64,000 bases of DNA from UBA668 sp043740085 (GTDB lineage Bacteria; Actinomycetota; Acidimicrobiia; Acidimicrobiales; Ilumatobacteraceae). A model generated the notes under the pieces. That model worked only from the letters and a program-made list of their open reading frames with translations, did no database searches and was not told the origin of the DNA. The stretch lies in assembly GCA_043740085.1 (NCBI GenBank), contig JAYUCY010000075.1, positions 1 to 64,000 on the forward strand, read 5' to 3'. Within the stretch, counting starts at the first letter, position 1; the number at the start of each line of letters is the position of its first letter. This document shows, piece after piece, positions 51,488-60,784 of this stretch. Both the position numbers and the translations under genes were made by a program.

Positions 51488-51850
51488 TCGCTCACCGTAC
51501 CCACGCCGACAGTGGCCGTGCGAGGGTGCCAACCGGTGTGCCCGAGGTGTGGCAGGCACCACCATTGCGCGGTGAGCGCCGGCAGGAACGGCGGCGGAAA
51601 CCGTCAGGCACCGATCATTCGTTCGAAGGATGCTCCATCGCCAGGTGCGAGTTCACGGTGGCCACTACAGCGTGGAGCGTGCTGCGCACATCCGACAGAT
51701 TGAGTTCTGGACGAAGGATGGTGCGCACGAGGTCAGACGTGTCGCGCTGATCTTTGATGCACGCACGTGGACGACGAGTTCCCAGCGTCAACCGACCAAC
51801 GAGCCAGTCGTCAAGCCTGAGCCACGCGACTCGCCGAGCGAAACCAATGT

Positions 51851-51888
51851 TGAATTCAATGGTGGCTACGTCGGGACCATTGAATTCA
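51851..51888. repeat. 13-base inverted repeat in a 557-base non-coding stretch
   Basis: TGAATTCAATGGT, 12 bases, ACCATTGAATTCA: perfect arms. It lies in the gap between the permease and the DJ-1 gene (51488-52044). Just after it, TTCGGGG-type units recur about every 15 bases (51891-51950). Open frames exist here on both strands, but none resembles a family I know, and I do not call a gene. The repeat could be a regulator site or the end of an old element. Confidence 0.6.
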
Positions 51889-52044
51889 CGGTTCGGGGCC
51901 AAACCATTCGGGGTCGACTACTTGGGGCTGAACTATTCGGGGTGGGCACGATTGCTACTCGGTGGCGTGGCGCACGATCTGTAGTTCCATGCCAGCACCG
52001 TCGACACGGAATTCCTTGGGCTCAGCCGACACCAAGGGCCTACG

Positions 52045-52683
52045 GTGCACCTCGTGCACATCGCAATTCTCACCTTCGACGGCTACAACGAACTCGACTC
52101 ACTCGTCGCCCTCGGAATTCTGAACCGCGCCGGCGGCGGCAGATGGAGGGTGTCGATCGCCTCGCCCACAGAGACTGTTACCTCGATGAATGGTGTCGTG
52201 TTGCACTCGCAGGCTGATCTCGCAGAAGCGTCGTCAGCAGACGCCGTCATTGTCGGCAGCGGGATCCGTACGCGCCACATCGTGCGCGATGAAGCGATCA
52301 TGAATGCTCTGCAGTTGGACCCTGCACGACAGTTGATCGGCGCCCAGTGCTCCGGCGCACTGGTGCTGGCCAGGCTTGGCTTGCTGAACAACGTTCCCGC
52401 CTGCACCGATCTCACTACCAAGCCCTGGGTTGTCGAGGCTGGTGTCGAGGTGCTGGATCAGCCCTTCTACGCCCATGGCAACGTCGCCACCGCTGGCGGC
52501 TGCCTGGCCTCGCAGTATCTTGCGGCTTGGATCATTACCAGAGTCGACGGCCTTGATGCGGCCGCTGCCGCCATCCACTACGTCGCCCCGGTTGGCGAGA
52601 AGGACGACTATGTGGCGCGTGCACTCGACAACATTCGCCCCTACCTGAGCGACGGTGAGCGGTTGGTACGCTCCGGCTCATGA
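52045..52683 (+). CDS. DJ-1/PfpI-family protein
   Basis: A 212-residue protein of the flavodoxin-like DJ-1/PfpI fold, with an N-terminal strand (HIAILTFDGYNELDSLVALG), an early Glu near residue 16, and the nucleophile elbow GAQCSGALVLA (Cys near residue 104). Relatives are glyoxalases, chaperone-like proteins, or amidase-related enzymes; the function here is unknown. GTG 52045. Its stop overlaps the next gene by ATGA. Confidence 0.85.
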   Translation: MHLVHIAILTFDGYNELDSLVALGILNRAGGGRWRVSIASPTETVTSMNGVVLHSQADLAEASSADAVIVGSGIRTRHIVRDEAIMNALQLDPARQLIGAQCSGALVLARLGLLNNVPACTDLTTKPWVVEAGVEVLDQPFYAHGNVATAGGCLASQYLAAWIITRVDGLDAAAAAIHYVAPVGEKDDYVARALDNIRPYLSDGERLVRSGS

Positions 52684-52814
52684 AGATGTTGCGCCGGGCG
52701 CTGGTAGCACTGTCGTTTGCGGGCACGATCGCCGGCGTGTTGCGGCTGCGCGGCAAGGGTGGGGTGCCACCACAGGAGGGCGGCTGGCGCGAAGTCAGCG
52801 TGCCCCCGAAGTGA
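52680..52814 (+). CDS. 44-residue basic/hydrophobic protein
   Basis: A complete small frame joined to both neighbours: ATG overlaps the DJ-1 stop and the TGA overlaps the next GTG. It reads MKMLRRALVALSFAGTIAGV, a membrane helix with basic start, followed by LRLRGKGGVPPQEGGWREV. The tight coupling on both sides argues that it is translated. No known family. Confidence 0.6.
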   Translation: MKMLRRALVALSFAGTIAGVLRLRGKGGVPPQEGGWREVSVPPK

Positions 52815-53833
52815 CCGGTACCGAACCTGAGGCCTCTGAGCCCACACCCGTCGGCAATATTGTTGGTCTGGTGGGTTGCGGGGTCACCGGTAGTCGGGTT
52901 GTCGCTCACCTGGTGCAGCGTCAGATTCAGGTAGCGGTCTACGACCAGCGACCGGGCCTTGGTGTGCGCCGACAAGGTGTGGTGGTGGTCGATTCGCCCG
53001 ACGATCTCGGTGTCTGTGATGTGGTGGTGCTGTGCCAACCGGCCCCACATTTGGAGTTGGCCGAGCGACTGATCACGCAGGGCACGCCGGTGGTCTCCGT
53101 CGGCGACGACCTCGACGATCTTCGCGCGCTGTTGGCGCTGGCACCTCTGACGCTGCGTCACGCGACGGCGCTCGTGATCGGTGCCGGAATGGCGCCGGGG
53201 CTCTCGGGTTTGCTGGCCCGCTCGCTGGCCGCACAGCTGCACACGCTCGACGAACTTCACGTCGCCATCCACGGCACTGCCGGCCCTTCCTGTGCTCGCC
53301 AGCACCACAATGCACTTGGTGACACCGCACTTGGTTGGCACGACGGCGAATGGATCGAGCCGCCCGGCGGCAGCGGCCGCGACCTGGTTTGGTTCCCCGA
53401 CCCGGTGGCCGCGCACGACTGCTACCGCGCCGCGCTGGGCGACCCACTGCTGCTGCACCACGCGTTTCCCCAGGCCAGCCGTATCGCGGCCCGCGTCTCG
53501 GCCACCCGTCGCGACCGGCTGACGGCCCGAATGCCGATGCTCGCCCCGCCGCACGCCTCGGGCAGCATCGGCTCGGTACGCGTGGAGGCCCGCGGTGCCG
53601 ACGCCGAAGGTGGCCGGGTGGCTGTCATTGCCGGCGCAGCCGGTCACACCGGCGATCTTGCCGCTGCAGTCTGCACTGCCACTGTGCTGCAGATGCTCGC
53701 TCACGGTCTGCCACCGGGTGTGCACATTCCCGGCGGCGAGTCGCTGGACGCGCTCGATCTGCTGCACCACGCGACCGACCTGGGCGTGCGGGTGCAAGAG
53801 TTCACCGGTGTCGCCAGAACTACCAGCCGGTAA
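52811..53833 (+). CDS. NAD(P)-binding Rossmann protein, saccharopine-dehydrogenase-like
   Basis: A 340-residue protein. The N-terminal Rossmann fold has IVGLVGCGVTGSRVVAHLV (GxGxxGxx), VAVYDQRPGL as the second strand and VVVLCQPAPH. The middle strand VIGAGMAPGLSGLLARSL and the following alpha/beta domain resemble saccharopine-dehydrogenase-like or dihydrodipicolinate-reductase-like proteins. GTG 52811, overlapping the small gene. Substrate unknown. Confidence 0.75.
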   Translation: MTGTEPEASEPTPVGNIVGLVGCGVTGSRVVAHLVQRQIQVAVYDQRPGLGVRRQGVVVVDSPDDLGVCDVVVLCQPAPHLELAERLITQGTPVVSVGDDLDDLRALLALAPLTLRHATALVIGAGMAPGLSGLLARSLAAQLHTLDELHVAIHGTAGPSCARQHHNALGDTALGWHDGEWIEPPGGSGRDLVWFPDPVAAHDCYRAALGDPLLLHHAFPQASRIAARVSATRRDRLTARMPMLAPPHASGSIGSVRVEARGADAEGGRVAVIAGAAGHTGDLAAAVCTATVLQMLAHGLPPGVHIPGGESLDALDLLHHATDLGVRVQEFTGVARTTSR

Positions 53834-53843
53834 CTTAGGGGCC

Positions 53844-54710
53844 ATGACGGCACCAAAGTCAGCCGAAACGGCGATGGTTATGCCCTGGTTACCGCCCGGC
53901 TACACCATGGTGCTGCCCGGCCGCGGCGAGGTCTTCTATCGCCACCACCAGCACGCCGACCCCGCCGCGCCGACCCTGCTACTGCTGCACGGGTGGACCG
54001 CCAGCGCCGACCTGCAGTTCTTCACCGCCTACGAAGCGTTGGCCGAGCATTACTCGTTCGTCGCGATCGACCATCGCGGCCACGGCCGCGGCTTGCGTAG
54101 CCCGGTGAAGTTCGACCTGGTCGATGTGGCCGAAGATGCGGCACTGCTGGTGCAGGGCCTGGGAATACAGCAAGTGATCACCGTTGGCTACTCGATGGGC
54201 GGGCCGATCAGCTTGCTGTTGACGCAACGCCACCCCGAGCTGGTGCGAGCAATCGTGGTGCAGGCAACCGCGCTTGAGTGGCGGGCGAAGTGGTGGGAAC
54301 GTTTGAAGTGGCGCACGATCCATGTGATCGGGCCGCTGCTGCGGTCTGGCGTGTTCCCGCGCTGGATGCGCTGGGGTATTCGCCGTCTACTGGGCCCCAA
54401 CCATCCGCTCGAGCAGTACGTGCCGTGGTTGGCCAGCGAGCTGCAGCGCAACGACACGTTCAGCATCGTGCATGCGGGCCAATCGCTCAGTCGTTACGAC
54501 GCTCGTGTGTTTGCGAGCGCGCTCCGCAAGCCGGCCGCCAGCCTGGTGACTACCCGCGACCATCTGGTGAAGCCGCGCAAGCAGCGGGCACTTGCCGACG
54601 CGCTCGACGCATTCGTGGTGGAGCTACCCGACGATCACCTGTCGACGTGGACCTCGCCTGATGCCTTTGCGAAGGCAACCGTGCAGCTCGTCCAACACGT
54701 TGCTGGCTAG
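53844..54710 (+). CDS. Alpha/beta hydrolase
   Basis: A 288-residue hydrolase with an oxyanion-hole HGWTAS near residue 50, the nucleophile elbow GYSMGG (Ser near 115) and a late His in DDHLSTW. The Asp is probably in TTRDHLV. It could be an esterase or lactonase; the substrate is not evident. The last base pairs overlap the convergent DUF1003 gene (shared CTAG). Confidence 0.88.
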   Translation: MTAPKSAETAMVMPWLPPGYTMVLPGRGEVFYRHHQHADPAAPTLLLLHGWTASADLQFFTAYEALAEHYSFVAIDHRGHGRGLRSPVKFDLVDVAEDAALLVQGLGIQQVITVGYSMGGPISLLLTQRHPELVRAIVVQATALEWRAKWWERLKWRTIHVIGPLLRSGVFPRWMRWGIRRLLGPNHPLEQYVPWLASELQRNDTFSIVHAGQSLSRYDARVFASALRKPAASLVTTRDHLVKPRKQRALADALDAFVVELPDDHLSTWTSPDAFAKATVQLVQHVAG

Positions 54711-55210
54711 AGCTCTTTCGCGCGCTGCGCTTCCATCTCATCGAGGCGGGCGGTCATTCGCTCGACTGCGTCGGCCAACCGATCGAGATGATCGTTGAGC
54801 TCGCTACCGGTGGGCACGTAGGCGAGTGACAGCCGAACGCTGGCGATCTCGCGGGCAAGGAACTCGGTATCGGCTTGTGTCCGCTCGGCGGTCTTGCGGT
54901 CGTTGTCCGTCTGCATGCGGTCGCGCTGTTCCTGGCGGTTCTGGGCCAACAGGATAAGCGGCGCCGCGTACGCGGCCTGAGTGGAGAACGCGAGGTTGAG
55001 CAGGATGAACGGGTACGGGTCCCACCGAAGCGCCACCGATGCGACGTTGAGAATGATCCACGTGATCACAATGGCGGTCTGAAACACAAGGAAGCGAGCA
55101 GTACCAAGGGTGCGGGCGATGGTCTCGCTGAACTGGCCGAACGCGTCTGGGTCGTAGTGCACCCCGAGGCGGCGTTGGCGGGGGGTTGTCAGGTCTTCGC
55201 GTCGCTTCAT
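54707..55210 (-). CDS. DUF1003 membrane protein (paired with MgtE-like)
   Basis: A 167-residue protein with two membrane helices (FLVFQTAIVITWIILNVA, YPFILLNLAFSTQAAYAAPL) and the DUF1003 motif PFILLNLAFS, followed by LLAQNRQEQRDR and a C-terminal coiled coil. ATG 55210 overlaps the stop of the upstream MgtE-like gene. In mycobacteria the same two families lie side by side, suggesting that they work together. Function unknown. Confidence 0.9.
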   Translation of the reverse strand: MKRREDLTTPRQRRLGVHYDPDAFGQFSETIARTLGTARFLVFQTAIVITWIILNVASVALRWDPYPFILLNLAFSTQAAYAAPLILLAQNRQEQRDRMQTDNDRKTAERTQADTEFLAREIASVRLSLAYVPTGSELNDHLDRLADAVERMTARLDEMEAQRAKEL

Positions 55211-56448
55211 CGCAACACCGACCCTGCATTCACCCGCCTGCGCTGCCGCCAACCGGTGGGCAGCGTGCGGTCGAGCACATCGTCGACCGTGATGGCACCG
55301 AGCAAACGCCCGGCTTCGTCGCAGACACCTAGCGACAACAGGTTGTAGCTGGCCAGACGCTCGGCCACTTCCCGCTCAAGAATGTCTGGTGTGATGGTGG
55401 GCTCCTGCTCGACGCAGCGGCCCAGTTCCATCGAGGGTGGCTCGCGCAGCAGGCGCTGGAAGTGCACCACGCCCAGGTAGTTGCCGGTGGGCGGCTTGTA
55501 CGGCGGCTGCACAACGAACACCTGGGCGGCGATGCTGACCAGCCATTCCGGGTCGCGAATTTCAGCGAGTGCTTCGGCGACTGTGGCGTTGGCGCCGAGG
55601 ATGATGATGTCGGGCGTCATCAGCGCGCCTGCGGTGCCCTCCTCGTACGACAGCAAGCGGCGCATCACGTCGGCGTCTTCCTCATCCATCGCGTCGAGCA
55701 CCCGGGTGCGCTGCTCGCCGGGCATCTCGGCCAGCAGGTCGGCGAGGTCGTCGTACTCCATCTCCTCGAGCACGCTGACCATGCGGTCGATGTCGAGCCC
55801 TTCAATGATGCGCAGCTGCTCGGCCTCAGGCAGCTCTTCGAGCAGGTCGGCCAGGCGCTCGTCGTCCATGGCTTCGGCCAACTGCTTGCGCTGCGTCAGC
55901 GGCAGCGCGCGCACGACGCTGGCCACGTCGCTGGGGTGCATGTCGCGCAGTCGTGCGGCCTCGGCGGCCATCTCGGCGCCAGCAACGATGTGGAACAGCG
56001 TGGGCACGTCGGCCACGTCGATGAGGCGGTAGCTGGGGCGGCGGCGCAACGCGGTACGGCGGGCCAGGCGTACCTTCGCCGGCTCCCACCACGTCTGCTT
56101 GCCGTCGGTGGCCTGGCGCAGCGCAACATCGCTGACCGACTCGTCGCCAAGCTTCTTGTCGATGATGTCGCGGCCCACCAGCAGCTCGCCGGGGCGAGGC
56201 TTGAACGGGTTGAGGTCGACGTCCCAGCTGCGCAGGCGGGCACCGTCGCTGTCGAGCGTGGCGATGCGCGCCCCGTTGACAAAGATGCGACGCCGCTGGC
56301 TGGTGGCGACGAAACCAAGCACTCGTGGCGCGCCGCCGCGGTGGCCGGGAATGATGACGATGTCGTCGAGGCGGCCGATGGCGGCGCCACCCGCGTCGAG
56401 AAGCGGCAGGCGCATAATGCGAAATGCGTAGATCAGCTCCCCTGCCAT
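55207..56448 (-). CDS. Soluble MgtE-like protein: PRC-barrel, MgtE_N and CBS domains
   Basis: A 413-residue protein with no transmembrane helix. It has a PRC-barrel-like N-terminus (about 1-95), an MgtE N-terminal superhelix (about 160-260; HPSDVASVVRALPLTQRKQL, LLEELPEAEQLRIIEGLD), and a CBS pair (about 270-390; YEEGTAGALMTPDIIIL, LLGAITVDDVLDRTL). Standard MgtE magnesium channels carry these as cytosolic sensors ahead of a membrane channel, absent here. The adjacent DUF1003 protein may be the membrane partner. Confidence 0.9.
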   Translation of the reverse strand: MAGELIYAFRIMRLPLLDAGGAAIGRLDDIVIIPGHRGGAPRVLGFVATSQRRRIFVNGARIATLDSDGARLRSWDVDLNPFKPRPGELLVGRDIIDKKLGDESVSDVALRQATDGKQTWWEPAKVRLARRTALRRRPSYRLIDVADVPTLFHIVAGAEMAAEAARLRDMHPSDVASVVRALPLTQRKQLAEAMDDERLADLLEELPEAEQLRIIEGLDIDRMVSVLEEMEYDDLADLLAEMPGEQRTRVLDAMDEEDADVMRRLLSYEEGTAGALMTPDIIILGANATVAEALAEIRDPEWLVSIAAQVFVVQPPYKPPTGNYLGVVHFQRLLREPPSMELGRCVEQEPTITPDILEREVAERLASYNLLSLGVCDEAGRLLGAITVDDVLDRTLPTGWRQRRRVNAGSVLR

Positions 56449-56571
56449 GTCGCCAGGCTACCCCTCACCTGCGGTGCAAGGGTGCTGAGTAACGCCAACC
56501 ACTTTCGGTTTATGTCAAAGCCTCGAACCCGTTCGCCCAGGTCACAGCCCGACAGCCTTTCCGTCGGCTGG

Positions 56572-58641
56572 TCAGGCTGGGCTGATGGCGACGCGGGTAT
56601 CGCTGAAGGCGACGCCGCCGCCCCAATCGGTGAGGGTGTCGTTGGTGAGTGAGTTGGCCACCTGGCCGGCGGCGTTGCCCTCGCTGGCGTGGTCGGCTGC
56701 CCACCATCCCCATGGCACTACAACCACACCGGGGCGCAGGCGTTCAGTGATGCGCACCGGCGCCACCATTGCGCCGCGGTCGTTCCACACACGGGCCTGC
56801 GCGCCCTGCGCCAGGCCGAGGTCGGCTGCATCCTTGTCGCACAGCTCTAGGAACGGGCCGCCCTCCAACGGGCCGTGCTTGGGCAAATGCGAATAGCTGC
56901 TGTTCAAGAACCGCGTGTGCTGCTTGGGCGTCAGCAGCGCGTACGGAAAGCGACCACGAAACGCGGCCTCCGACGGCTCGGCGTATGTGGGCAGCGCTGG
57001 TTGGCCCAGCGCTGCCAGCTGGTCGCAGCGCAGCTCGACTTTGCCCGATGGTGTGGGGAACGCGCCGTTTGCGAACGGGCGGCCGTCCTCCGGGTACGGC
57101 ACACGAACAACGCCTTCGGTGCGGAGCTGCTCGATGTCGACGGTTGGTAGCGCGGCGCGCAGCGCGGTGAGGTCGTCGTCGAACAGTGCAGGCTCGGTGA
57201 AGCCCATTGCCCGCGCCAGCCGACGGTGCATTTCGCTATTGCTGACGGCTTCACCGCGCGGCACGATCGCAGCTTCGTTCCAGCCCAGGTAGAGATGACC
57301 CCACGGCGTGACTGCGTCGGTGGCCTCGATCTGGGTGGTGGCCGGCAGCACGATGTCGGCGTAGCGGGCGGTGTCGGTGAGGAACTGGTCGTGCACCACG
57401 GTGAACAGGTCGTCGCGTTCGAGACCCTTGCGCACCAGCTCAGTGTTGGGCACCGAGACCATCGCGTTGACGCCGATCATCACGATGCCGTAGAGCGGCG
57501 CATCGCCGTCGGTGAGCGCCCGGCCGAGATGGGCCATCTGCAGGGTCCGTGGCTCGCGGCCCGCGAGCAGGTCGGGGCGGCCCAGAGCGGCGTAGTCGAA
57601 CACGTCGTTGCTCCACACGCCGACGCTGCGCGAGAAGCCACCGCCCTGGTCGCGCCAGGCGCCCACCAGCGCGGGCAGGCAGGTGAGCGTGCGGAAGAAC
57701 ATTGCGCCGTGCTCGTGGTGCTCGGCGCCGATGAGCGTGCGGATGGCGGCCGGGCGAATGGTGCCGTAGAGCGTGGCCAGGCGTTCGATGTCGGCGACCT
57801 CGAGGCCGGTGATCTCGGCGGCGCGTGCAGGCGTCCATTCGGCGACGTGCGCTGCCAGGTCGTCGAAGCCGACAGTGTGGTCGGCCACCCATTCGTCGTC
57901 GGTGAGGCCGTCGCGGATGATCACGTGCATCATCGCCAACATCAATGCAACATCGGTGCCGGGCAGCGGCTGCAGGAACCAGTCGGCCGAGTCGGCTGTC
58001 ATCGTGCGCAGTGGGTCGATGACGATGACCTGTGCGCCGTTCGCTCGCGCCTCTTCGATGGTCGGCCACAGGTGGCGGTTGGTGAGTCGCGTGTTGGTGC
58101 CCCACAGGATGATGACCTTGCTGTGCAGCAGGTCGCTGGGGTCGATGCCTTTGCCGGTGCCGTTGGTGGTGGCCGCACCGGCGCCGGCGGTGGAACCGCA
58201 CAGCGAGCCGATAACTCGAGCAGCGCCGAGGTGATGCCAGAAACGGTCGCCGAACATCAGCGCGAGCAGGCTTTGGTTGCCGGCGCTGACGTATGGCATC
58301 AGTGCTTCGGCGCCGTGTTCGGCGACAATGCCCTTGAAGCGGCTACCGATCTCGGTAAGCGCTTCGTCCCACGTGATCTGCTCGAAACGGCCCTCACCTT
58401 TGGGCCCGACGCGCCGCAGCGGATGCAGCACGCGGTCCGGGCTGTACACGCGATCGAGGAAGCGGTTCACCTTCGGGCATAGCTCGCCCTTGCTGTACGG
58501 GTGCGCAGGGTTGCCGCGCAGTTGTACCGCCTGCTCGGTAGGGCCGCTGCCAACGACGGTGACCTGCCAACCACACGTATCCGGACAGTCGTGATGGCAG
58601 GTGCCACCGACAATGCGTGAAGTCGTGACCGTGTCGCTCAT
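56572..58641 (-). CDS. Molybdopterin-dependent oxidoreductase (DMSO reductase family)
   Basis: A 689-residue catalytic subunit. The [4Fe-4S] cluster motif is complete (Cys15, Cys19, Cys23 in CHHDCPDTCGW and Cys55 in GELCPK). The Mo-bis-MGD domains follow, with a probable Mo ligand in VIGSLCGSTAG, VIILWGTNTRLTNRHLW and VIDPLRTMTADSADWFL, and the C-terminal beta-barrel. There is no Tat signal, so it is probably cytoplasmic. No electron-transfer subunit or cofactor gene is next to it. Substrate unknown. Confidence 0.92.
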   Translation of the reverse strand: MSDTVTTSRIVGGTCHHDCPDTCGWQVTVVGSGPTEQAVQLRGNPAHPYSKGELCPKVNRFLDRVYSPDRVLHPLRRVGPKGEGRFEQITWDEALTEIGSRFKGIVAEHGAEALMPYVSAGNQSLLALMFGDRFWHHLGAARVIGSLCGSTAGAGAATTNGTGKGIDPSDLLHSKVIILWGTNTRLTNRHLWPTIEEARANGAQVIVIDPLRTMTADSADWFLQPLPGTDVALMLAMMHVIIRDGLTDDEWVADHTVGFDDLAAHVAEWTPARAAEITGLEVADIERLATLYGTIRPAAIRTLIGAEHHEHGAMFFRTLTCLPALVGAWRDQGGGFSRSVGVWSNDVFDYAALGRPDLLAGREPRTLQMAHLGRALTDGDAPLYGIVMIGVNAMVSVPNTELVRKGLERDDLFTVVHDQFLTDTARYADIVLPATTQIEATDAVTPWGHLYLGWNEAAIVPRGEAVSNSEMHRRLARAMGFTEPALFDDDLTALRAALPTVDIEQLRTEGVVRVPYPEDGRPFANGAFPTPSGKVELRCDQLAALGQPALPTYAEPSEAAFRGRFPYALLTPKQHTRFLNSSYSHLPKHGPLEGGPFLELCDKDAADLGLAQGAQARVWNDRGAMVAPVRITERLRPGVVVVPWGWWAADHASEGNAAGQVANSLTNDTLTDWGGGVAFSDTRVAISPA

Positions 58642-58918
58642 GTGTCAAGGTTATGCGACGACATTGGCCATGGCCGACGACTTTCCTACGACGTGGTGGG
58701 CGAGGGCCCGTGCAACCTGTCGTGCGCATCACGTCAGCCCTGGTGGTCACGGCCGCGACAGGTTGAGCGCTGCGGCTAGCCCCACCGTTTCAATTGCGCT
58801 CCGGCCGAGCTCAAATCGGGCATTCTTCTCCGCCCAAGGGCGGGCCAACCGGCCACTTCTGTCACGTTTACTCACCCATGGGCGGCCGGAGGTGCCAGAT
58901 GAGGCGTGCGCGTGCTGG

Positions 58919-59905
58919 CTACGCGAAGATATTGGAGAGCACGCTGCCGGCGAGGGCGACGGACTCCAGGTTGTGTGCGTCGGGCATGTTGACGACGATG
59001 CCGTCGAGGCCGGCATCGAGCAGTTCTTGCACCTTGACGCCCACCTCATCGGCGTCGCCGACGATGAACATGCCCTTCACGCGAGCCTGCATGTCGGCGG
59101 GCAACTGGTCGATCGTGGCGCCACCGAGACGTTCGGTCAGCTTGGCCTGCGCCGCCTCCATCGTCTCGCCGACGATGAGCGTGCCCAGACGGGTGCGGCA
59201 AATCTCCGAAGGGTCGCGACCCAGGGTGGCGCAGTGCTCATCGAGCACGCCCATCAGGTGGCGCACCTGCGTGGCATCGCCGAACACGTTGCACGCGTCG
59301 CCGTAGGCGGCGACCATGCGCAGCGTCTTCTTCTCGCCGCTACCGCCGATCAGGATGGGCGGGCCACCTGCCTGGATGGGCTTGGGGCTATTGAACGCTT
59401 CGGTGACCTTGAACCACTTTCCATCGAAGGTGGTCGTGTCGTTGACGAACATGCTCTTCGCGATCTGGAGACCTTCCTCCAGTTTCTCGAAGCGGTCGGT
59501 GAAGGTGCCGAATTCGAAGTTGTAGTCCTGGTGTTCCTTCTCGAACCAGCCGGCGCCGATGCCCCAGATGGCGCGACCTTTGGAGATCACGTCGAGACAG
59601 GTGACGGTCTTCACGAGGAATGCGGGGTTGCGGTAGGTCATGCCGCCGACCATGCAGCCCAGGCGCACGGTGTGCGTGCACGCGGCCAGCGCGGAGAGAA
59701 GCGTGTAGGCCTCGAACATGTTTTCCTGCGGGGCACCCAAGCCGGGCAGTTGGTAGAAGTGGTCCATCACGAACACGCTGTCGAAGCCGCTGTCTTCGGC
59801 GGTGACTGCGATGTCCGACACGCGCTCGAAGAGGTCGGCGGTGGCAATGCCTGGGTAGCTGAACAACGGAATCTGCAGGCCGAAGCGAATGTCGGGGTTC
59901 GTCAT
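58919..59905 (-). CDS. LLM-class F420-dependent oxidoreductase
   Basis: A 328-residue TIM-barrel protein of the luciferase-like monooxygenase group. It has FGLQIPLFSYPGIATADLF at the start, FDSVFVMDHFYQLPG, VRLGCMVGGMTYRNPAFLVK, RAIWGIGAGWFEKEHQDY and PPILIGGSGEKKTLRMVAAY. These are typical of the F420-binding branch common in actinobacteria. ATG 59905. The substrate is not known. It is divergent from the hydrolase gene. The 277 bases between it and the molybdopterin gene hold nothing I recognise. Confidence 0.9.
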   Translation of the reverse strand: MTNPDIRFGLQIPLFSYPGIATADLFERVSDIAVTAEDSGFDSVFVMDHFYQLPGLGAPQENMFEAYTLLSALAACTHTVRLGCMVGGMTYRNPAFLVKTVTCLDVISKGRAIWGIGAGWFEKEHQDYNFEFGTFTDRFEKLEEGLQIAKSMFVNDTTTFDGKWFKVTEAFNSPKPIQAGGPPILIGGSGEKKTLRMVAAYGDACNVFGDATQVRHLMGVLDEHCATLGRDPSEICRTRLGTLIVGETMEAAQAKLTERLGGATIDQLPADMQARVKGMFIVGDADEVGVKVQELLDAGLDGIVVNMPDAHNLESVALAGSVLSNIFA

Positions 59906-60028
59906 GCAACTGACCCTATGCCGGTATTCGGGGCTCGGGAAGATTCGAAGCCGCAAACTGCTGCCACTCGCGAGAGTTGGGCGGGAGCTCGGCCCACGCC
60001 GAACGCCGAACGGCGTACGATCGGTGCC

Positions 60029-60784
60029 ATGACCGTCGTTCTGCTCCACGGAAATCCCGAGACCCCCGTCATTTGGCAGCCGCTGCTGGCGGAACTGGGC
60101 CGAACCGACGTGGTGACGCCGCAGTTACCCGGCTTTGGCTGCCCCGTGCCCGAAGGTTTTGGTGCCACCAAGGAGGAATACGTCGCGTGGTTTCTCGGTG
60201 TCGTTGAGCCCCTTGCTGCCGAGCACGGCCCGGTGGATTTCGTCGGCCACGATTGGGGCGGCGGCATTGGTATGCGCGCCGTATCGTTGCGGCCCGAGCT
60301 GTTCCGAACGTGGGCGTGCGACGTACTCGGCCTGTTCCACCCCGACTACGTGTGGCACGACTTCGCCAAGATCTGGCAGACACCCGGTGCGGGTGAGGAG
60401 TACTTCGCGCAGAACCAGGCGTCGTCGCCGGAGGAACGCATTGCGCTCTACGAAATGATCGGCATTCCGCGAGCAACGGGCGAACAGTTGGTTGCGGTCA
60501 GCGACGACGTGATGAGCGCATCGATCCTTGCGCTCTACCGCTCGGCGCCAGAGTCCGAAATGAAGTTGTGGGGCGAGGCGCTGGGCCCGGTTGGGACGTT
60601 GCCGGGCTTGGCCATCATCGCTCCGAACGACCCGTTCGTGCGTGTGGAAGACCTAGGTGCAGTGGTCGCCGATCGGCTGGGTGCCAGCCGCCATGTGATG
60701 GAGGGCCAGGGCCACTGGTGGATGTTGGGCGACCCCGCCGCCGGTGCGGCTGCGCTGACGGCGTTCTGGGCCGGTGCGTACTGA
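60029..60784 (+). CDS. Alpha/beta hydrolase, haloalkane-dehalogenase/epoxide-hydrolase-like
   Basis: A 251-residue hydrolase with HGNPETP (oxyanion region) and the nucleophile elbow GHDWGG, in which Asp replaces Ser, as in haloalkane dehalogenases, epoxide hydrolases and fluoroacetate dehalogenases. The late His is in GQGHWWM. Aspartate as nucleophile suggests a hydrolase acting on C-halogen or epoxide bonds, but the substrate is not shown. Its stop shares one base with the next gene. Confidence 0.88.
   Translation: MTVVLLHGNPETPVIWQPLLAELGRTDVVTPQLPGFGCPVPEGFGATKEEYVAWFLGVVEPLAAEHGPVDFVGHDWGGGIGMRAVSLRPELFRTWACDVLGLFHPDYVWHDFAKIWQTPGAGEEYFAQNQASSPEERIALYEMIGIPRATGEQLVAVSDDVMSASILALYRSAPESEMKLWGEALGPVGTLPGLAIIAPNDPFVRVEDLGAVVADRLGASRHVMEGQGHWWMLGDPAAGAAALTAFWAGAY

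Noticed and set aside
51615..52217. Overlapping open frames on both strands between the permease and DJ-1 genes
   Set aside because: Neither shows a family motif, good start context or sensible composition, and the region contains an inverted repeat and periodic units. I left it as non-coding.
58642..60028. Long plus-strand reading frame preceding the hydrolase at 60029
   Set aside because: It lies opposite the clear LLM oxidoreductase gene and in spacer. The conserved hydrolase begins at 60029.
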